Shown: positions 53,133 to 62,190 of the stretch, one piece after another | Layout of the letters: the number at the start of each line of letters is the position of its first letter | Numbering within the stretch: the stretch's first letter is position 1 | Assembly: GCF_007989805.1 (NCBI RefSeq) | Contig: NZ_BJUB01000002.1 | Coordinates: forward strand, 434,001-498,000 | Direction of reading: 5' to 3' | DNA: 64,000 nt | DNA from: Cellulomonas xylanilytica | Lineage (GTDB): Bacteria; Actinomycetota; Actinomycetes; Actinomycetales; Cellulomonadaceae | Translations under genes and position numbers: made by a program | The notes under the pieces: generated by a model | Told to the model about the DNA's origin: nothing | Database searches by the model: none | The model's input: only the letters and a program-made list of their open reading frames with translations

Positions 53133-56100
53133 ATGCTGTCCCCTGTGCACATCACGACGCTCGGGGCGCTCGCCGTCGACGGTCGCCCCGTCCGTGGCGA
53201 CCGTCTGGTGGCACTCGTCGGCGCGCTCCTGGACGCCCGCGGCCGCACCGTCTCGTCGGCCGGGCTCGTCGAGGACGTCTGGGAGGGCTCACCGCCCGAC
53301 GACGCGCCCGGCGCCGTGCAGGCCCTGGTCTCGCGGGCGCGCCGCCTGGGGTTCGCCATCGAGGCCGCCCCCGGCGGGTACCGGCTGCCCACGGACGGGC
53401 TGCGGATCGACGTCGTCGACGCCGAGGCGCTGCTCACCGAGGGCCGCAGAGCCCTGCGCTCGGGTGACGCGGCCCGCGCCCGGGATCTCGCCCGTGACGC
53501 GCGCGGCCTCGTCCCCGCCGTGCCCGACCTGGACGACCCGACCACCGCGCACCTGCTCACCGGGGTCGTGACGCTGCAGGCCGAGGCCGGGCTCGCCCTC
53601 GGCCACGTCGAGGACCTGGCCGACGACCTGCGCCGCTGCGCGCTGCGCACCCCGCCCGACGAGCCGCTCGTCGCGCTCCTCGTGCGCGTGCTCGCCGCGC
53701 AGGGCCGGGACGCCGAGGCGATCGAGGTGGTCGAGCACCTGCGCAGCGAGCTGGCCGACCGGTACGGCACCGACCCGTCGCCGGTCGTGTCGCAGGTGCA
53801 CGTGGCGCTGCTGCGCGGCGAGCTCGCCCCGGTGGCTGCACCGCCACCGGTCGCCGCGCGTCGCGCCACGCAGACGCTGCCTGCCGCGTGGCGCCGGCCG
53901 GCCACCGCGCTCGTCGGCCGGGACGACGACGTGCGGCAGGTCGAGGCGGCGCTCGGCACGTCCGGCCTGGTCACGGTCGTCGCGACGGGCGGCGCCGGCA
54001 AGACCCGGCTGGCCGGTGAGGTCGCACGGCGCGCGGCCGCCGGTGGCCGGTCGGTGCGGGTGGTCGAGCTGGCCGGCCTGCGCACCCCCGCGGAGGTGCT
54101 GCCCGCCGTGCTCGCCGCGATCGGCGGGGCCGACGTGACCGCAGCGCGGGCGGGCCTGGCGGCCGACCGTCGGCTGCTGACCCCCGAGGACCGCCTGCGG
54201 CTCGCGGCGCAGGACCTCGACGGCATCGTGGTGCTCGACAACTGCGAGCACGTGCTCGACGCCGCGGCGGTCGTCGTCGGCGACCTGCTGGCCGTCGCCT
54301 CGTCCGACGTGGTCGTCCTCGCGACGAGCCGGGCACCCCTCGGGCTGGTCGGCGAGTCCGTGCACCGCCTGCGGGCCCTGCCCGACGCCGACGCCCTGGA
54401 GCTGCTGGAGTCGCGCGCACGTGCCGGCCGGGCCGGCCTCGCGTGGGACCCGGTCCGCGCCCTCGAGCTGTGCCACCGGCTGGACAACCTCCCGCTCGCC
54501 CTGGAGCTCGCTGCGGCACGCCTGCGGTCCATGACGGTCGACGACGTGCTCGACGGCCTGAGCGACCGGTTCGCGCTGCTCGACGACGCCCTGCGCGGGT
54601 TGCCGGAGCGGCACGCGAGCCTGTGGGCGATGGTGGACTGGAGCCGCGAGCTCCTGGGACCGACCGACCGGGCGCTGGTCCAGCGGCTGGCGGTGGTCCC
54701 GGCGCCGTTCACGGCCGAGACGGCGGTCGCGGTGTCGGGCGAGCAGCCGGCCACCGTGCGGCGAGGGCTGGCGACGCTCGTCGAGCAGTCGCTGCTCACC
54801 CTCGACGAGGAGGACGCCGGGCCGGCGCGCTACCGGATGCTCGAGACGGTCCGGGAGTACGGCGAGGTGCGTCTCGACGGCGACGAGGAGCGGGCCGCGG
54901 CCATGGACGGCCTGGTCCGGTGGGCGGCGGCGACGGCGGTCGCGGTCGGCGCGGACTTCGTCGGCGCACGGCAGCTGGCCGCCTTCGACCGCTGCGCCGC
55001 CGAGCAGGACACCCTCGTCGCCGCCCTGCGGTGGGCCGTCGACCACGACGACGAGGCGGGTGCGGTCGACATCGCCAGCGCCCTGTTCCACCTGTGGAGC
55101 ATCCGCGGGATGCACGTCGAGTGCGTCCAGTGGGCGCTGCGCCTCCTGTGCGCCGACGACCCGGCCCGGCGGCGCCGGTCCACCCTGTTCCAGGGCACCG
55201 CGGCCGGGCGTCCGCTCCCCGACGCCGACCGGCTGGCCACCGCCGGCGTCTTCGCGGCCGTCAACGCCGGCGTCGCCACCTCGCAGCGGCCCGTCGCGCT
55301 CGCGTGGCGCGCCATCCGGCTCGTGCTCAGCGACCGCCCGACGGAGATCTCGCCACGGATGCGGGCGCTCGCCGCGACGCTGCCCGCACTCGGCTCCCCC
55401 GACGTCGACCAGAGCCTGAGCGCCGCGGAGCGGATGATCGAGGCCGACGACGAGTTCCTCCAGGGCCTCGGGCTGTTCATGCGGGCCGCCGTCCGGGAGA
55501 ACGCCGGTGACCCGTCCACGTCGAGCGCGGACGCCCGCGAGGCGTACCGCCGGTTCCGGGCCATCGGCGACCACTGGGGCATGGGGATGGCCGCGCAGGG
55601 CATCGGGCAGTGGGAGGGCGCGCGCGGCGGGGCGGACGCCGAGCGGTGGCTGCTCGAGAGCCTGGACCACCTGGAGCTCGTCGGCGCGATGCAGGACGTG
55701 CGCAGCCTCCGGGTCCAGCTCGACCTCCAGCGGGCTCTCGCCGGTGACGCCGCCGCCGCCTCGCAGCTGCGCGAGGTCACGACGTCCCCCCAGGTGGACG
55801 ACGTCGACGTGGCCCAGGCCCATCTCGGGCTGGCGCAGGTGGCGTCGCAGGAGGGCCGCAGCCAGGACGCGATCGACCACGCGGAGTCCGCCGCGGCTCT
55901 GGTCACCCCCGCGCGGATCCCGATGCCGCAGCCGCGCGTGGTCTTCCTCGTCGCCGTCGCGGTGATCCACCTCCGCGTCGCCGCGCTGCCCGGCGGGCGC
56001 ACGACCGCCTCCGAGGCGCGCGCGGTCGAGCTGCTCGCGGCGGCCGGCGCCGACGCCGTCGGCTCCACGGACATCCCGGTGCTGGGCACGTTCGCCCTCG

Positions 56101-56336
56101 GGTTCGCCGAGCTCGCGGCCTTCCGGGGCGATGCCGACCGCGCACGGGAGCTGTGGGCGCTGGGGACGCGGCTCGGGGCGAACCTCGTGATGTTCTTCCA
56201 GCTGGGGCTCGGCACCCTGAGCGAGGAGGTCCTCGGCGACGAGGCCTCCCGCGAGGCGCTGCTCGACCCGTGGCACGCGGTGCCGCCTGCCCAGGCCGCC
56301 GCCCGGGTCCGTGAGCTCACGGCCGACGCCGGCTGA
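53133..56336 (+). CDS. AfsR/SARP-like regulator with BTAD and NB-ARC domains
   Basis: A 1067-residue STAND-type regulator. A short winged-helix DNA-binding domain (about 5-90, ITTLGALAVDGRPV, SSAGLVEDVWEG) is followed by a BTAD helical domain (95-230). The NTPase has P-loop ATGGAGKT (284-291), Walker B-like IVVLDNCEHVLD and VVLATSRAPLG. A long helical TPR-like C-terminus follows. In this class ATP binding and peptide or protein input switch on transcription. ATG 53133 gives the usual N-terminus; an in-frame ATG at 53070 adds 21 atypical residues. The divergent nrd operon lies upstream and a DrrAB-type exporter converges from downstream. Confidence 0.85.
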   Translation: MLSPVHITTLGALAVDGRPVRGDRLVALVGALLDARGRTVSSAGLVEDVWEGSPPDDAPGAVQALVSRARRLGFAIEAAPGGYRLPTDGLRIDVVDAEALLTEGRRALRSGDAARARDLARDARGLVPAVPDLDDPTTAHLLTGVVTLQAEAGLALGHVEDLADDLRRCALRTPPDEPLVALLVRVLAAQGRDAEAIEVVEHLRSELADRYGTDPSPVVSQVHVALLRGELAPVAAPPPVAARRATQTLPAAWRRPATALVGRDDDVRQVEAALGTSGLVTVVATGGAGKTRLAGEVARRAAAGGRSVRVVELAGLRTPAEVLPAVLAAIGGADVTAARAGLAADRRLLTPEDRLRLAAQDLDGIVVLDNCEHVLDAAAVVVGDLLAVASSDVVVLATSRAPLGLVGESVHRLRALPDADALELLESRARAGRAGLAWDPVRALELCHRLDNLPLALELAAARLRSMTVDDVLDGLSDRFALLDDALRGLPERHASLWAMVDWSRELLGPTDRALVQRLAVVPAPFTAETAVAVSGEQPATVRRGLATLVEQSLLTLDEEDAGPARYRMLETVREYGEVRLDGDEERAAAMDGLVRWAAATAVAVGADFVGARQLAAFDRCAAEQDTLVAALRWAVDHDDEAGAVDIASALFHLWSIRGMHVECVQWALRLLCADDPARRRRSTLFQGTAAGRPLPDADRLATAGVFAAVNAGVATSQRPVALAWRAIRLVLSDRPTEISPRMRALAATLPALGSPDVDQSLSAAERMIEADDEFLQGLGLFMRAAVRENAGDPSTSSADAREAYRRFRAIGDHWGMGMAAQGIGQWEGARGGADAERWLLESLDHLELVGAMQDVRSLRVQLDLQRALAGDAAAASQLREVTTSPQVDDVDVAQAHLGLAQVASQEGRSQDAIDHAESAAALVTPARIPMPQPRVVFLVAVAVIHLRVAALPGGRTTASEARAVELLAAAGADAVGSTDIPVLGTFALGFAELAAFRGDADRARELWALGTRLGANLVMFFQLGLGTLSEEVLGDEASREALLDPWHAVPPAQAAARVRELTADAG

Positions 56337-56356
56337 GCACACCCAGCCGGCGTCGG
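56323..56356. terminator. Bidirectional hairpin overlapping the regulator stop
   Basis: 12-bp stem CCGACGCCGGCT (56323-56334) against 56345-56356. It includes the last codons of the AfsR-like gene and ends 8 bp before the convergent permease stop. Confidence 0.65.
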
Positions 56357-56363
56357 GAGCCCG

Positions 56364-57191
56364 TCAGACCTTGCGGCGGTACGCACGCATGGCCAGCGGC
56401 AGGAACACCGCGACCAGCCCGACGCACCACGCCAGCGTCCAGTAGACGCTGTCCCCCATCGGCGTGCCCAGGAACAGGCCGCGCATCGCGGCGACCAGGT
56501 GCGTGAGGGGGTTCCACTCGACGAAGCTCTGCATCCAGCTGGGCAGCGTCGCCGCGGGCACGAACACGTTCGACGCGAAGCTCAGCGGCATGATGATCAG
56601 GAACATGATCCCCTGCACCGCGCCCGAGGTCCGGACCTTCATGCCGACGAAGACCGACACCCAGCTCAGGCAGAGTGCGAACAGGACGGCCAGCAGGCAG
56701 CCCGCCACCGCGCTCAGCGGGTCGGTGAGGATGCGGAAGCCCATCAGGTAGCCGACGACGAACGTCGACAGGATCACGATCACGTAGCGGACCACGTCAC
56801 CGAGCACCGCGCCCACCAGGGGTGCGGCCCGCGGGATCGGCAACGACTTGAAGCGGTCGAAGATGCCCTTGCCCAGGTCGGTGTTGAGGTTCACCCCGAT
56901 GGCGATCGCACCCTGCGCGATGGTCTGCGCCAGGATGCCGGGCAGCAGGAACTGCAGGTAGTCGTGGGTGCTGCCCGCGACGGCCCCGCCGAAGATGTAG
57001 ACGAAGATCACCAGGAAGATCGCGGGCTGCAGCGTGACGTCGATGAGCGCCTCGGGAGTCCGCCACGTCTTGATCAGGCTCCGCTTCGCCAGCGACAGCG
57101 AGTGCCGCACGAGCGGGAACGGCTTGCGTGCGACGGTGGCGGCCGACGCGGGCACGGCGCGGGGCGAACGGTGCTCGGTGAGCGTGGCCAT
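56364..57191 (-). CDS. ABC-2 type permease (DrrB-like)
   Basis: A 275-residue exporter permease with six membrane helices. The segment DRFKSLPIPRAAPLVGAVLGDVVRY is the conserved coupling region of DrrB-type transporters, and PTATLPSWMQ-like VPAATLPSWMQSFVEWNPLTHLV is the usual C-terminal loop. The ATG overlaps the stop of the ATPase gene by one base. Drug or lipid export is the family role; the substrate is unknown. Confidence 0.92.
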   Translation of the reverse strand: MATLTEHRSPRAVPASAATVARKPFPLVRHSLSLAKRSLIKTWRTPEALIDVTLQPAIFLVIFVYIFGGAVAGSTHDYLQFLLPGILAQTIAQGAIAIGVNLNTDLGKGIFDRFKSLPIPRAAPLVGAVLGDVVRYVIVILSTFVVGYLMGFRILTDPLSAVAGCLLAVLFALCLSWVSVFVGMKVRTSGAVQGIMFLIIMPLSFASNVFVPAATLPSWMQSFVEWNPLTHLVAAMRGLFLGTPMGDSVYWTLAWCVGLVAVFLPLAMRAYRRKV

Positions 57192-58177
57192 CAGGCCACC
57201 TCCTTGTTCTCGGTCGTGCCGGCCGTGTCGTCGTCGGACGCGGTCCTGCCGGTCAGCGTGAAGAACACCTCGTCCAGGCTGGGCAGGTGCAGGGACAGCT
57301 CGGTGACGCCGATGCCGGCGCTCGCCAGGCGGGACACCGTGGCGGTGAGCGCCGAGTCGTCCTGCACCGGGACCGCCAGGACGCCCTTGCGGATCTCCTC
57401 GGCAGCCGTGCCGGAGGACACCTGACCGAGCAGGGTCGCCGTCTCCGCCATGCGGGACAGGTCCGCCGGACGCACCTCCAGCGTCTGGCCGCCGACCACG
57501 CGCTTGAGGCCCTCCGGGGTGTCGTGCGCGATGACGCGACCGTGGTCGATCACCGTGATCTCGTCGGCGAGCGCGTCCGCCTCCTCCAGGTACTGCGTCG
57601 TCAGCAGGACGGTCGAGCCGTCCGTCACCAGCGACCGGACGACGTCCCACATGTCCTCGCGCTTGGCGGGGTCCAGGCCTGTGGTCGGCTCGTCGAGGAA
57701 GATCACGTCGGGCCGGCCGACGAGGCTCGCGGCCAGGTCGAGCCGGCGGCGCATGCCACCCGAGTACGTCTTGGCGGGGCGGTCGGCCGCCGCGGTCAGG
57801 TCGAACCACTCGAGCAGCTCGGCGGCACGGGCGCGGGCACCCGCGCGTCCCAGGTCCAGCAGCGTGCCGAACAGCACCAGGTTCTGCCGGCCGGAGAGGT
57901 CCTCGTCGACCGACGCGTACTGGCCCGTCAGGCCGATCGACTGGCGGACGCGCTCGGCGTCCTTCACCACGTCGAACCCGCTGATGCGGGCGTGGCCGGC
58001 GTCGGGGACGAGGAGGGTGGACAGGATGCGGACGGCCGTCGTCTTGCCGGCCCCGTTGGGGCCGAGCACGCCGAGGACGGTGCCGCGGGCGACGGCGAGG
58101 TCGACGCCCTGCAGGGCCTTCGTCTCGCCGAAGTGCTTGACGAGGCCGTGGGCCTCGATCACCAGGTCGTGTGTCAT
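57191..58177 (-). CDS. ABC transporter ATPase (DrrA-like)
   Basis: A 328-residue ATPase. Walker A is GPNGAGKTT, the signature is YSGGMRRRLDLA, Walker B is VIFLDEPTTGLD, and the switch His-loop appears as LLTTQYLEEADALAD, with Gln in place of the H-loop histidine region as in DrrA. The C-terminal extension ends SLHLPSLDEVFFTLTGR, the DrrA signature needed for permease pairing. ATG 58177 gives the normal N-terminus; longer upstream frames are not coding-like. Confidence 0.95.
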   Translation of the reverse strand: MTHDLVIEAHGLVKHFGETKALQGVDLAVARGTVLGVLGPNGAGKTTAVRILSTLLVPDAGHARISGFDVVKDAERVRQSIGLTGQYASVDEDLSGRQNLVLFGTLLDLGRAGARARAAELLEWFDLTAAADRPAKTYSGGMRRRLDLAASLVGRPDVIFLDEPTTGLDPAKREDMWDVVRSLVTDGSTVLLTTQYLEEADALADEITVIDHGRVIAHDTPEGLKRVVGGQTLEVRPADLSRMAETATLLGQVSSGTAAEEIRKGVLAVPVQDDSALTATVSRLASAGIGVTELSLHLPSLDEVFFTLTGRTASDDDTAGTTENKEVA

Positions 58178-58265
58178 GGCTCCAGCGTGGGCGGGCACGC
58201 CGACAGGCCACCGACACGGCACCGACACGGTGCTGTCAGCGGCGTCCCGGTGGCACGCTGCGAGG

Positions 58266-58673
58266 ATGGCCTTCACCGACGAGGAGCTCGCGTACCTGTC
58301 GTCCCAGCCGCTCGCACGGCTGGCCACCGTCGGTGAGGACGGTGCGCCGGACGTCGTCCCGGTGGCGTTCGAGGTCGACGGCACGGTCCTGTGGGTGGGC
58401 GGCGCCGAGTCGTTCCTCCGGACACGCAAGGTCCGCAACATCGAGGCGGGACACCGCCAGGTCGCCCTCGTCGTCGACGACCTGGTCTCGCTCGACCCGT
58501 TCGCCGCCCGCGGCATCCGCGTCTACGGCACCGCCGAGGACCCCGTCGAGCGCACCGGGATGATCGGACCGGGCTGGTACCTGCGCATCACGCCGACCGT
58601 GTCGTGGAGCTGGAACCTGGCCGGCGAGCCCGCCGGCGACACCTGGTACCCGATGCCCCGGACCGTGCACTGA
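58266..58673 (+). CDS. PPOX-class F420-dependent flavin/deazaflavin-fold protein
   Basis: A 135-residue split-barrel protein of the pyridoxamine-phosphate-oxidase-like superfamily. LARLATVGEDGAPDVVPVAFEVDG and RKVRNIEAGHRQVALVVDD are typical of the TIGR03618/F420-dependent subgroup. RGIRVYGTAE follows. The substrate is unknown. It is divergent from the ABC operon with an 88-bp gap and converges on the aminotransferase gene. Confidence 0.87.
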   Translation: MAFTDEELAYLSSQPLARLATVGEDGAPDVVPVAFEVDGTVLWVGGAESFLRTRKVRNIEAGHRQVALVVDDLVSLDPFAARGIRVYGTAEDPVERTGMIGPGWYLRITPTVSWSWNLAGEPAGDTWYPMPRTVH

Positions 58674-58678
58674 CCCGG

Positions 58679-59845
58679 CTAGCGGAGCGCCGCCAGCAAC
58701 CGGTCCAGCTCGTCGTCGGACGTGTAGTAGTGCGGGCTCGCCCGGACGACCTCCGTGAGGCCGCGGGCACCGAAGTCCAGCTGTGCCGACGAGATGCGCG
58801 TGACGCTCACGTTGACGCCCGCAGCGGCCACCCGGGCACGGACCTCGTCGGCACGCATCCCGTCGACCGTGAAGGTGACGATGCCCGACCGGCGCACACC
58901 CTTGTCGCGGACCGTGACGCCGAGCGTCTGGGAGAGGTCCTCGCGCAGACGCGCGGCGAGCCCGGTGACGCGCTCCTCGATCGCCGGCAGCCCGAACGAC
59001 AGCGCGTAGTCGACGGCCGCGCCGAGGCCGAGGTTGTCGGCGACCGACCGCTCCCACGTCTCGAACCGCAGGGCACCGGGGACCACCTCGTACGTGGTCG
59101 GCGACGTCCAGGTCGCCGCACCCAGGCCCAGGACCGGCGGGACCAGGCTCTCGGTGATCGCGCGGCTCGCGTAGAGGAAGCCGGTGCCGCGGGGGCCGCG
59201 CAGGAACTTGCGGCCCGTGGCGGCGAGCAGGTCGCAGCCGAGCGCGTCGACGTCCACGTCGAGCTGGCCCACCGACTGGCACGCGTCCAGCAGGAACGGG
59301 ACGCCGGCCTTCCTGGTCAGGGCGCCGACGGACTCCGCCGGGTTGACCACTCCCCCGCCCGTCGGGACGTGCGTCAGCGCGACGAGCGCGACGTCGGAGT
59401 CCAGCCGGCGCTCCAGCTGGTCCAGGTCGACCTGGCCGTGCTCGTCGTCCTCGATCACCTCGAGCGTGGCGCCGGTGCGTTCGCACGCCTGCAGGAGGGC
59501 GATCGCGTTGCTGATGTACTCGGTGCGCGCGGTGAGAACCCGCTGGCCGGCCTGCAGCGGGATCGACGAGAACGCCACGTTCCACGCGGCGGTCGCGCTC
59601 TGCACCAGCGCGATCTCGTCGGGCTGGGCGCCGATCAGCCGGGCGACCGAGTCGTACACCCCCGACACCCGAGCGTGCGACTCGGCCTCCGCCTCGTACG
59701 GCCCGATCTCCGCCTCACGACGCAGGTGCGCAACCACCGTGTCGGTCACCACGCTCGGCCGCAGCGCGCCACCCGCGTTGTTCAGGTGGGCCACGTGCTC
59801 GATGCCGGGCGTGTCACGGCGGGCGCGGTCGATATCGATCGTCAC
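58679..59845 (-). CDS. Class V aminotransferase / cysteine-desulfurase-like PLP enzyme
   Basis: A 388-residue PLP enzyme. The Schiff-base lysine is in ATGRKFLRGPRGTG (about residue 214), preceded by the cofactor Asp in FLLDACQSVGQ. AHLNNAGGALRP is the typical N-terminus of the class V group that includes isopenicillin-N epimerase and ergothioneine EgtE-like enzymes. It lacks the mobile cysteine loop expected of a desulfurase. The substrate is uncertain. The start is ATG 59845. Confidence 0.87.
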   Translation of the reverse strand: MTIDIDRARRDTPGIEHVAHLNNAGGALRPSVVTDTVVAHLRREAEIGPYEAEAESHARVSGVYDSVARLIGAQPDEIALVQSATAAWNVAFSSIPLQAGQRVLTARTEYISNAIALLQACERTGATLEVIEDDEHGQVDLDQLERRLDSDVALVALTHVPTGGGVVNPAESVGALTRKAGVPFLLDACQSVGQLDVDVDALGCDLLAATGRKFLRGPRGTGFLYASRAITESLVPPVLGLGAATWTSPTTYEVVPGALRFETWERSVADNLGLGAAVDYALSFGLPAIEERVTGLAARLREDLSQTLGVTVRDKGVRRSGIVTFTVDGMRADEVRARVAAAGVNVSVTRISSAQLDFGARGLTEVVRASPHYYTSDDELDRLLAALR

Positions 59846-59876
59846 GCTCAGGGAGTTTAGGCAGCGCGCCGCCGGC

Positions 59877-59983
59877 GGACGTCCGCAGATCAGAGCGTCA
59901 GGACGACCGGATGTGCGGACGCAACCGCACCCATCGCGGGACGTCCGCGGATCCGAGCCTCAGGACGACCGGATGCTCGGACG
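59877..59983. repeat. Direct repeat pair A (45-bp units, 62-bp period)
   Basis: Two 45-bp units at 59877-59921 and 59939-59983 agree at about 40 positions. Both begin GGACGTCCGC and share TCAGGACGACCGGATG. It lies in the 308-bp gap between the aminotransferase and hspR genes, which holds no gene. Confidence 0.8.
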
Positions 59984-60036
59984 TCCCGGGGGTGCGGATG
60001 GGAGCGTCCGAGCACGCGGTCGCCAGCCACACCCTC

Positions 60037-60145
60037 GGACGTCCGCACTCCTGCGGGGTCGAGCCCCATCGAGTGCGGACGTCAGCAGGGACCGCACGGG
60101 ACGTCCGCACTCGTGCGGGGTCGAGCCCGCACGAGTGCGGACGTC
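60037..60145. repeat. Hairpin repeat pair B (62-bp period), includes the hspR terminator
   Basis: Two units starting GGACGTCCGCACTC at 60037 and 60099, again 62 bp apart. Each is a hairpin: 60038-60050 pairs with 60071-60083 (13 bp), and 60100-60119 pairs perfectly with 60126-60145 (20 bp). Both share TGCGGGGTCGAGCCC in the loop region. The second ends 8 bp beyond the hspR stop, so it should terminate the heat-shock operon. Confidence 0.8.
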
Positions 60146-60153
60146 GCGGGGGG

Positions 60154-60576
60154 TCAGCGGCTGCTGGGGCGCCAGAGGACGACGGCTGCGCGGTCCGCGG
60201 TCGTCGTCGGGCGGCGGCTGCGGCTGGCCGTGCGGTTGACCGCGACGACGTCGCCGCGCGGGTCGGCCGTGAAGATGCGGCGGCCGGGGTCGACGAACGC
60301 GCGCAGGTACTCGACCTGCCGCTTCAGCTGCTCCAGCTCCCCCTCGAGCTCGAGGATCCGCTTGATGCCGGCCAGGTTCACGCCCTCGTCCTGCGAGAGC
60401 CGCTGCACCTCGCGCAGGGTCGCGATGTCCCGCAGCGAGTACCGCCGGCCGCGGCCGCTGGCCCGGCTCGGCGTGACCAGGCCGAGGCGGTCGTACTGCC
60501 GCAGGGTCTGCGGGTGCATGCCGGCGAGCTCGGCGGCCACCGAGATGACGTAGACCTTGGCGTCCTCGCCGGGCAT
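60154..60576 (-). CDS. hspR: HspR, MerR-family heat-shock repressor
   Basis: A 140-residue repressor of the dnaK operon that acts with DnaK as co-repressor. The N-terminal MerR helix-turn-helix is YVISVAAELAGMHPQTLRQYDRLGLVTPSR, then RRYSLRDIATLREVQRLSQDEGVNLAGIKRIL. The coiled-coil-like segment LEGELEQLKRQVEYL follows. It is the last gene of the operon, 2 bp after dnaJ. Its HAIR operator would lie upstream of dnaK, outside the window. Confidence 0.95.
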   Translation of the reverse strand: MPGEDAKVYVISVAAELAGMHPQTLRQYDRLGLVTPSRASGRGRRYSLRDIATLREVQRLSQDEGVNLAGIKRILELEGELEQLKRQVEYLRAFVDPGRRIFTADPRGDVVAVNRTASRSRRPTTTADRAAVVLWRPSSR

Positions 60577-60578
60577 GG

Positions 60579-61544
60579 CTACTTCTTCGCCGCGTCGAGC
60601 AGGTCTGCGCGCACGTCCTCACCGGACGTCGCGATGCCGAACGCCTGAACCGCCTCACGGGCGGCGGCGCTCAGGCGCTGCGGGACGACGACCTGCACCG
60701 TGATCAGCAGGTCGCCCTTGCTGCCCGGGACACCTTTGCCCTTGACGCGCAGGACGCGACCCGACGGGGTGCCCTCCGGCACGCGGACGCGCACGGTGGA
60801 CCCGTCGAGGGTCGGCACCTCGATCGTGGCGCCCAGCGCGGCCTCGTCGAACGCGACCGGGACGGTGATCCGCAGGTTGTCGCCGTCGACGGAGAAGACG
60901 GGGTGCGGGGTGACGCGGACGGTGATGACGAGGTCGCCCGCGGGTCCGCCGCCGGCACCGGGCCGGCCCTTGCCGCGCAGCCGGATCTTCTGGCCGTCGC
61001 GGACCCCCGCGGGGATGCGCGCGTTGACGGTGCGGCCCTCCACGGTGAGCGACACCGTCGACCCCTCGACCGCCTGCCGGAACGGCAGGGTCGCGCTGGT
61101 GGCCAGGTCGGCACCCTGCTGCGGACCGAAGCCGCCGGCGCCGCCGTTGCCGAACAGCCCGCCGAGCAGGTCCTCGAACCCGGCCGCTCCGCCGGGGGCG
61201 TTGGTGTAGCGGACGCGACCGCCGCCGGGCTGCGCGCCGCCGAACATGCCGCCGAAGACGTCCTCGAACCCGGCGCCGCCACGACCGCCGGCCGTGAACC
61301 GCGGGCCGCCCGCCATGGCGCGCAGCTGGTCGTACTGGCCGCGCTGCTCAGGGTCGGACAGGACCGCGTAGGCCTCGCCGACGTCCTTGAACCGCGCCTC
61401 CGCCTTGGCGTCCCCCGGGTTGTGGTCCGGGTGCTCCTGGCGCGCGAGCTTGCGGTACGCCTTCTTGATGGTGGCGGCGTCGGCGTCCTTGGGGACGCCG
61501 AGGACCGAGTAGAAGTCCTTCTCGAGCCAGTCCTGACCGGTCAC
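60579..61544 (-). CDS. dnaJ: DnaJ-family co-chaperone without zinc finger (CbpA-like)
   Basis: A 321-residue J-protein. The J domain (residues 8-75) has the HPD motif in RQEHPDHNPGD. A Gly/Phe-rich region follows (GGAGFEDVFGGMFGGAQ), then two C-terminal beta domains (VRVTPHPVFSVDGDNLRITVPVAF). The four CxxCxGxG zinc repeats of classical DnaJ are missing, so it is a class B (CbpA-type) protein in the usual DnaJ place of the operon. GTG 61544 has AAGGAG upstream. Confidence 0.93.
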   Translation of the reverse strand: MTGQDWLEKDFYSVLGVPKDADAATIKKAYRKLARQEHPDHNPGDAKAEARFKDVGEAYAVLSDPEQRGQYDQLRAMAGGPRFTAGGRGGAGFEDVFGGMFGGAQPGGGRVRYTNAPGGAAGFEDLLGGLFGNGGAGGFGPQQGADLATSATLPFRQAVEGSTVSLTVEGRTVNARIPAGVRDGQKIRLRGKGRPGAGGGPAGDLVITVRVTPHPVFSVDGDNLRITVPVAFDEAALGATIEVPTLDGSTVRVRVPEGTPSGRVLRVKGKGVPGSKGDLLITVQVVVPQRLSAAAREAVQAFGIATSGEDVRADLLDAAKK

Positions 61545-61569
61545 GCCGCTCCTTCCTTGATGTTCGGGT

Positions 61570-61609
61570 GCGTCCGAGGTCCCACGGCGGGCCGTGGGAC
61601 CTCGGACGC
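61570..61609 (-). terminator. Perfect intercistronic hairpin between grpE and dnaJ
   Basis: A 19-bp perfect stem (61570-61588 / 61591-61609) with GTCCGAGGTCCCACGGC-type arms, filling most of the 76-bp gap. It could be a partial terminator, a processing site or a stabilising stem. Confidence 0.7.
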
Positions 61610-61620
61610 TACTGCGGTTT

Positions 61621-62190
61621 CTACGCCTCGGGGTCGACGACGGCGACGCGCGCCGCCCGGATGACCCGGTCCGGCGTCCGGTACCCCGGCTGGAGCACCA
61701 TCTGCACGGTCGACTCGGTGACGTCCGCGGAGTGCGAGTGCATGAGCGCCTCGTGCACCGCGGGGTCGAACGCCTCGCCGGCCTCGCCGTAGCGGACCAC
61801 GCCGAACCGGCCGAGGGTGCCCTCGAGCTTCTCCGCGATCGAGACGAACGGTCCGGTGAGGTCACCGTGCTGGCGGGCCAGCTCGATGTCGTCCAGCACT
61901 GGGATGAGCGCCTCGACGATCGTGTGCACGCCACGCTCGTGAGCGGCGAGGGACTCGGCCTTCGACCGCTTCACGAACCCGGAGTACTGCTGCTCGAGGT
62001 TGTAGTAGGCCGCCTGCGACCGCTGCAGCTCCTCGAGCCGCTCGGCCGCCAGCTTCTCGACCGCGACGAGTCCCTCGAGCACGACCTCCTCCTCAGCCGA
62101 GGCCGCGATGGACTCGGCATCGGCAAGGATCTGCTCCTCGGGGCTCAGCTCCTCGTTGCGGGGGTCCTGGTCGTCGGGCTCCGTGGTCAC
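61621..62190 (-). CDS. grpE: GrpE nucleotide exchange factor
   Basis: A 189-residue co-chaperone that releases ADP from DnaK. An acidic disordered N-terminus ([19 protein letters not shown]) leads to a long coiled coil (60-100, [19 protein letters not shown]) and the beta domain with [23 protein letters not shown] and [20 protein letters not shown]. The GTG start overlaps the dnaK stop by 4 bp (GTGA). Confidence 0.96.
   Translation of the reverse strand: MTTEPDDQDPRNEELSPEEQILADAESIAASAEEEVVLEGLVAVEKLAAERLEELQRSQAAYYNLEQQYSGFVKRSKAESLAAHERGVHTIVEALIPVLDDIELARQHGDLTGPFVSIAEKLEGTLGRFGVVRYGEAGEAFDPAVHEALMHSHSADVTESTVQMVLQPGYRTPDRVIRAARVAVVDPEA

Noticed and set aside
58178..58516. N-terminal extension of the DrrA-like ATPase
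   Set aside because: The added residues are Ser/Thr/Arg-rich and unlike any ABC ATPase, and they overlap the divergent PPOX gene; ATG 58177 gives the standard N-terminus.
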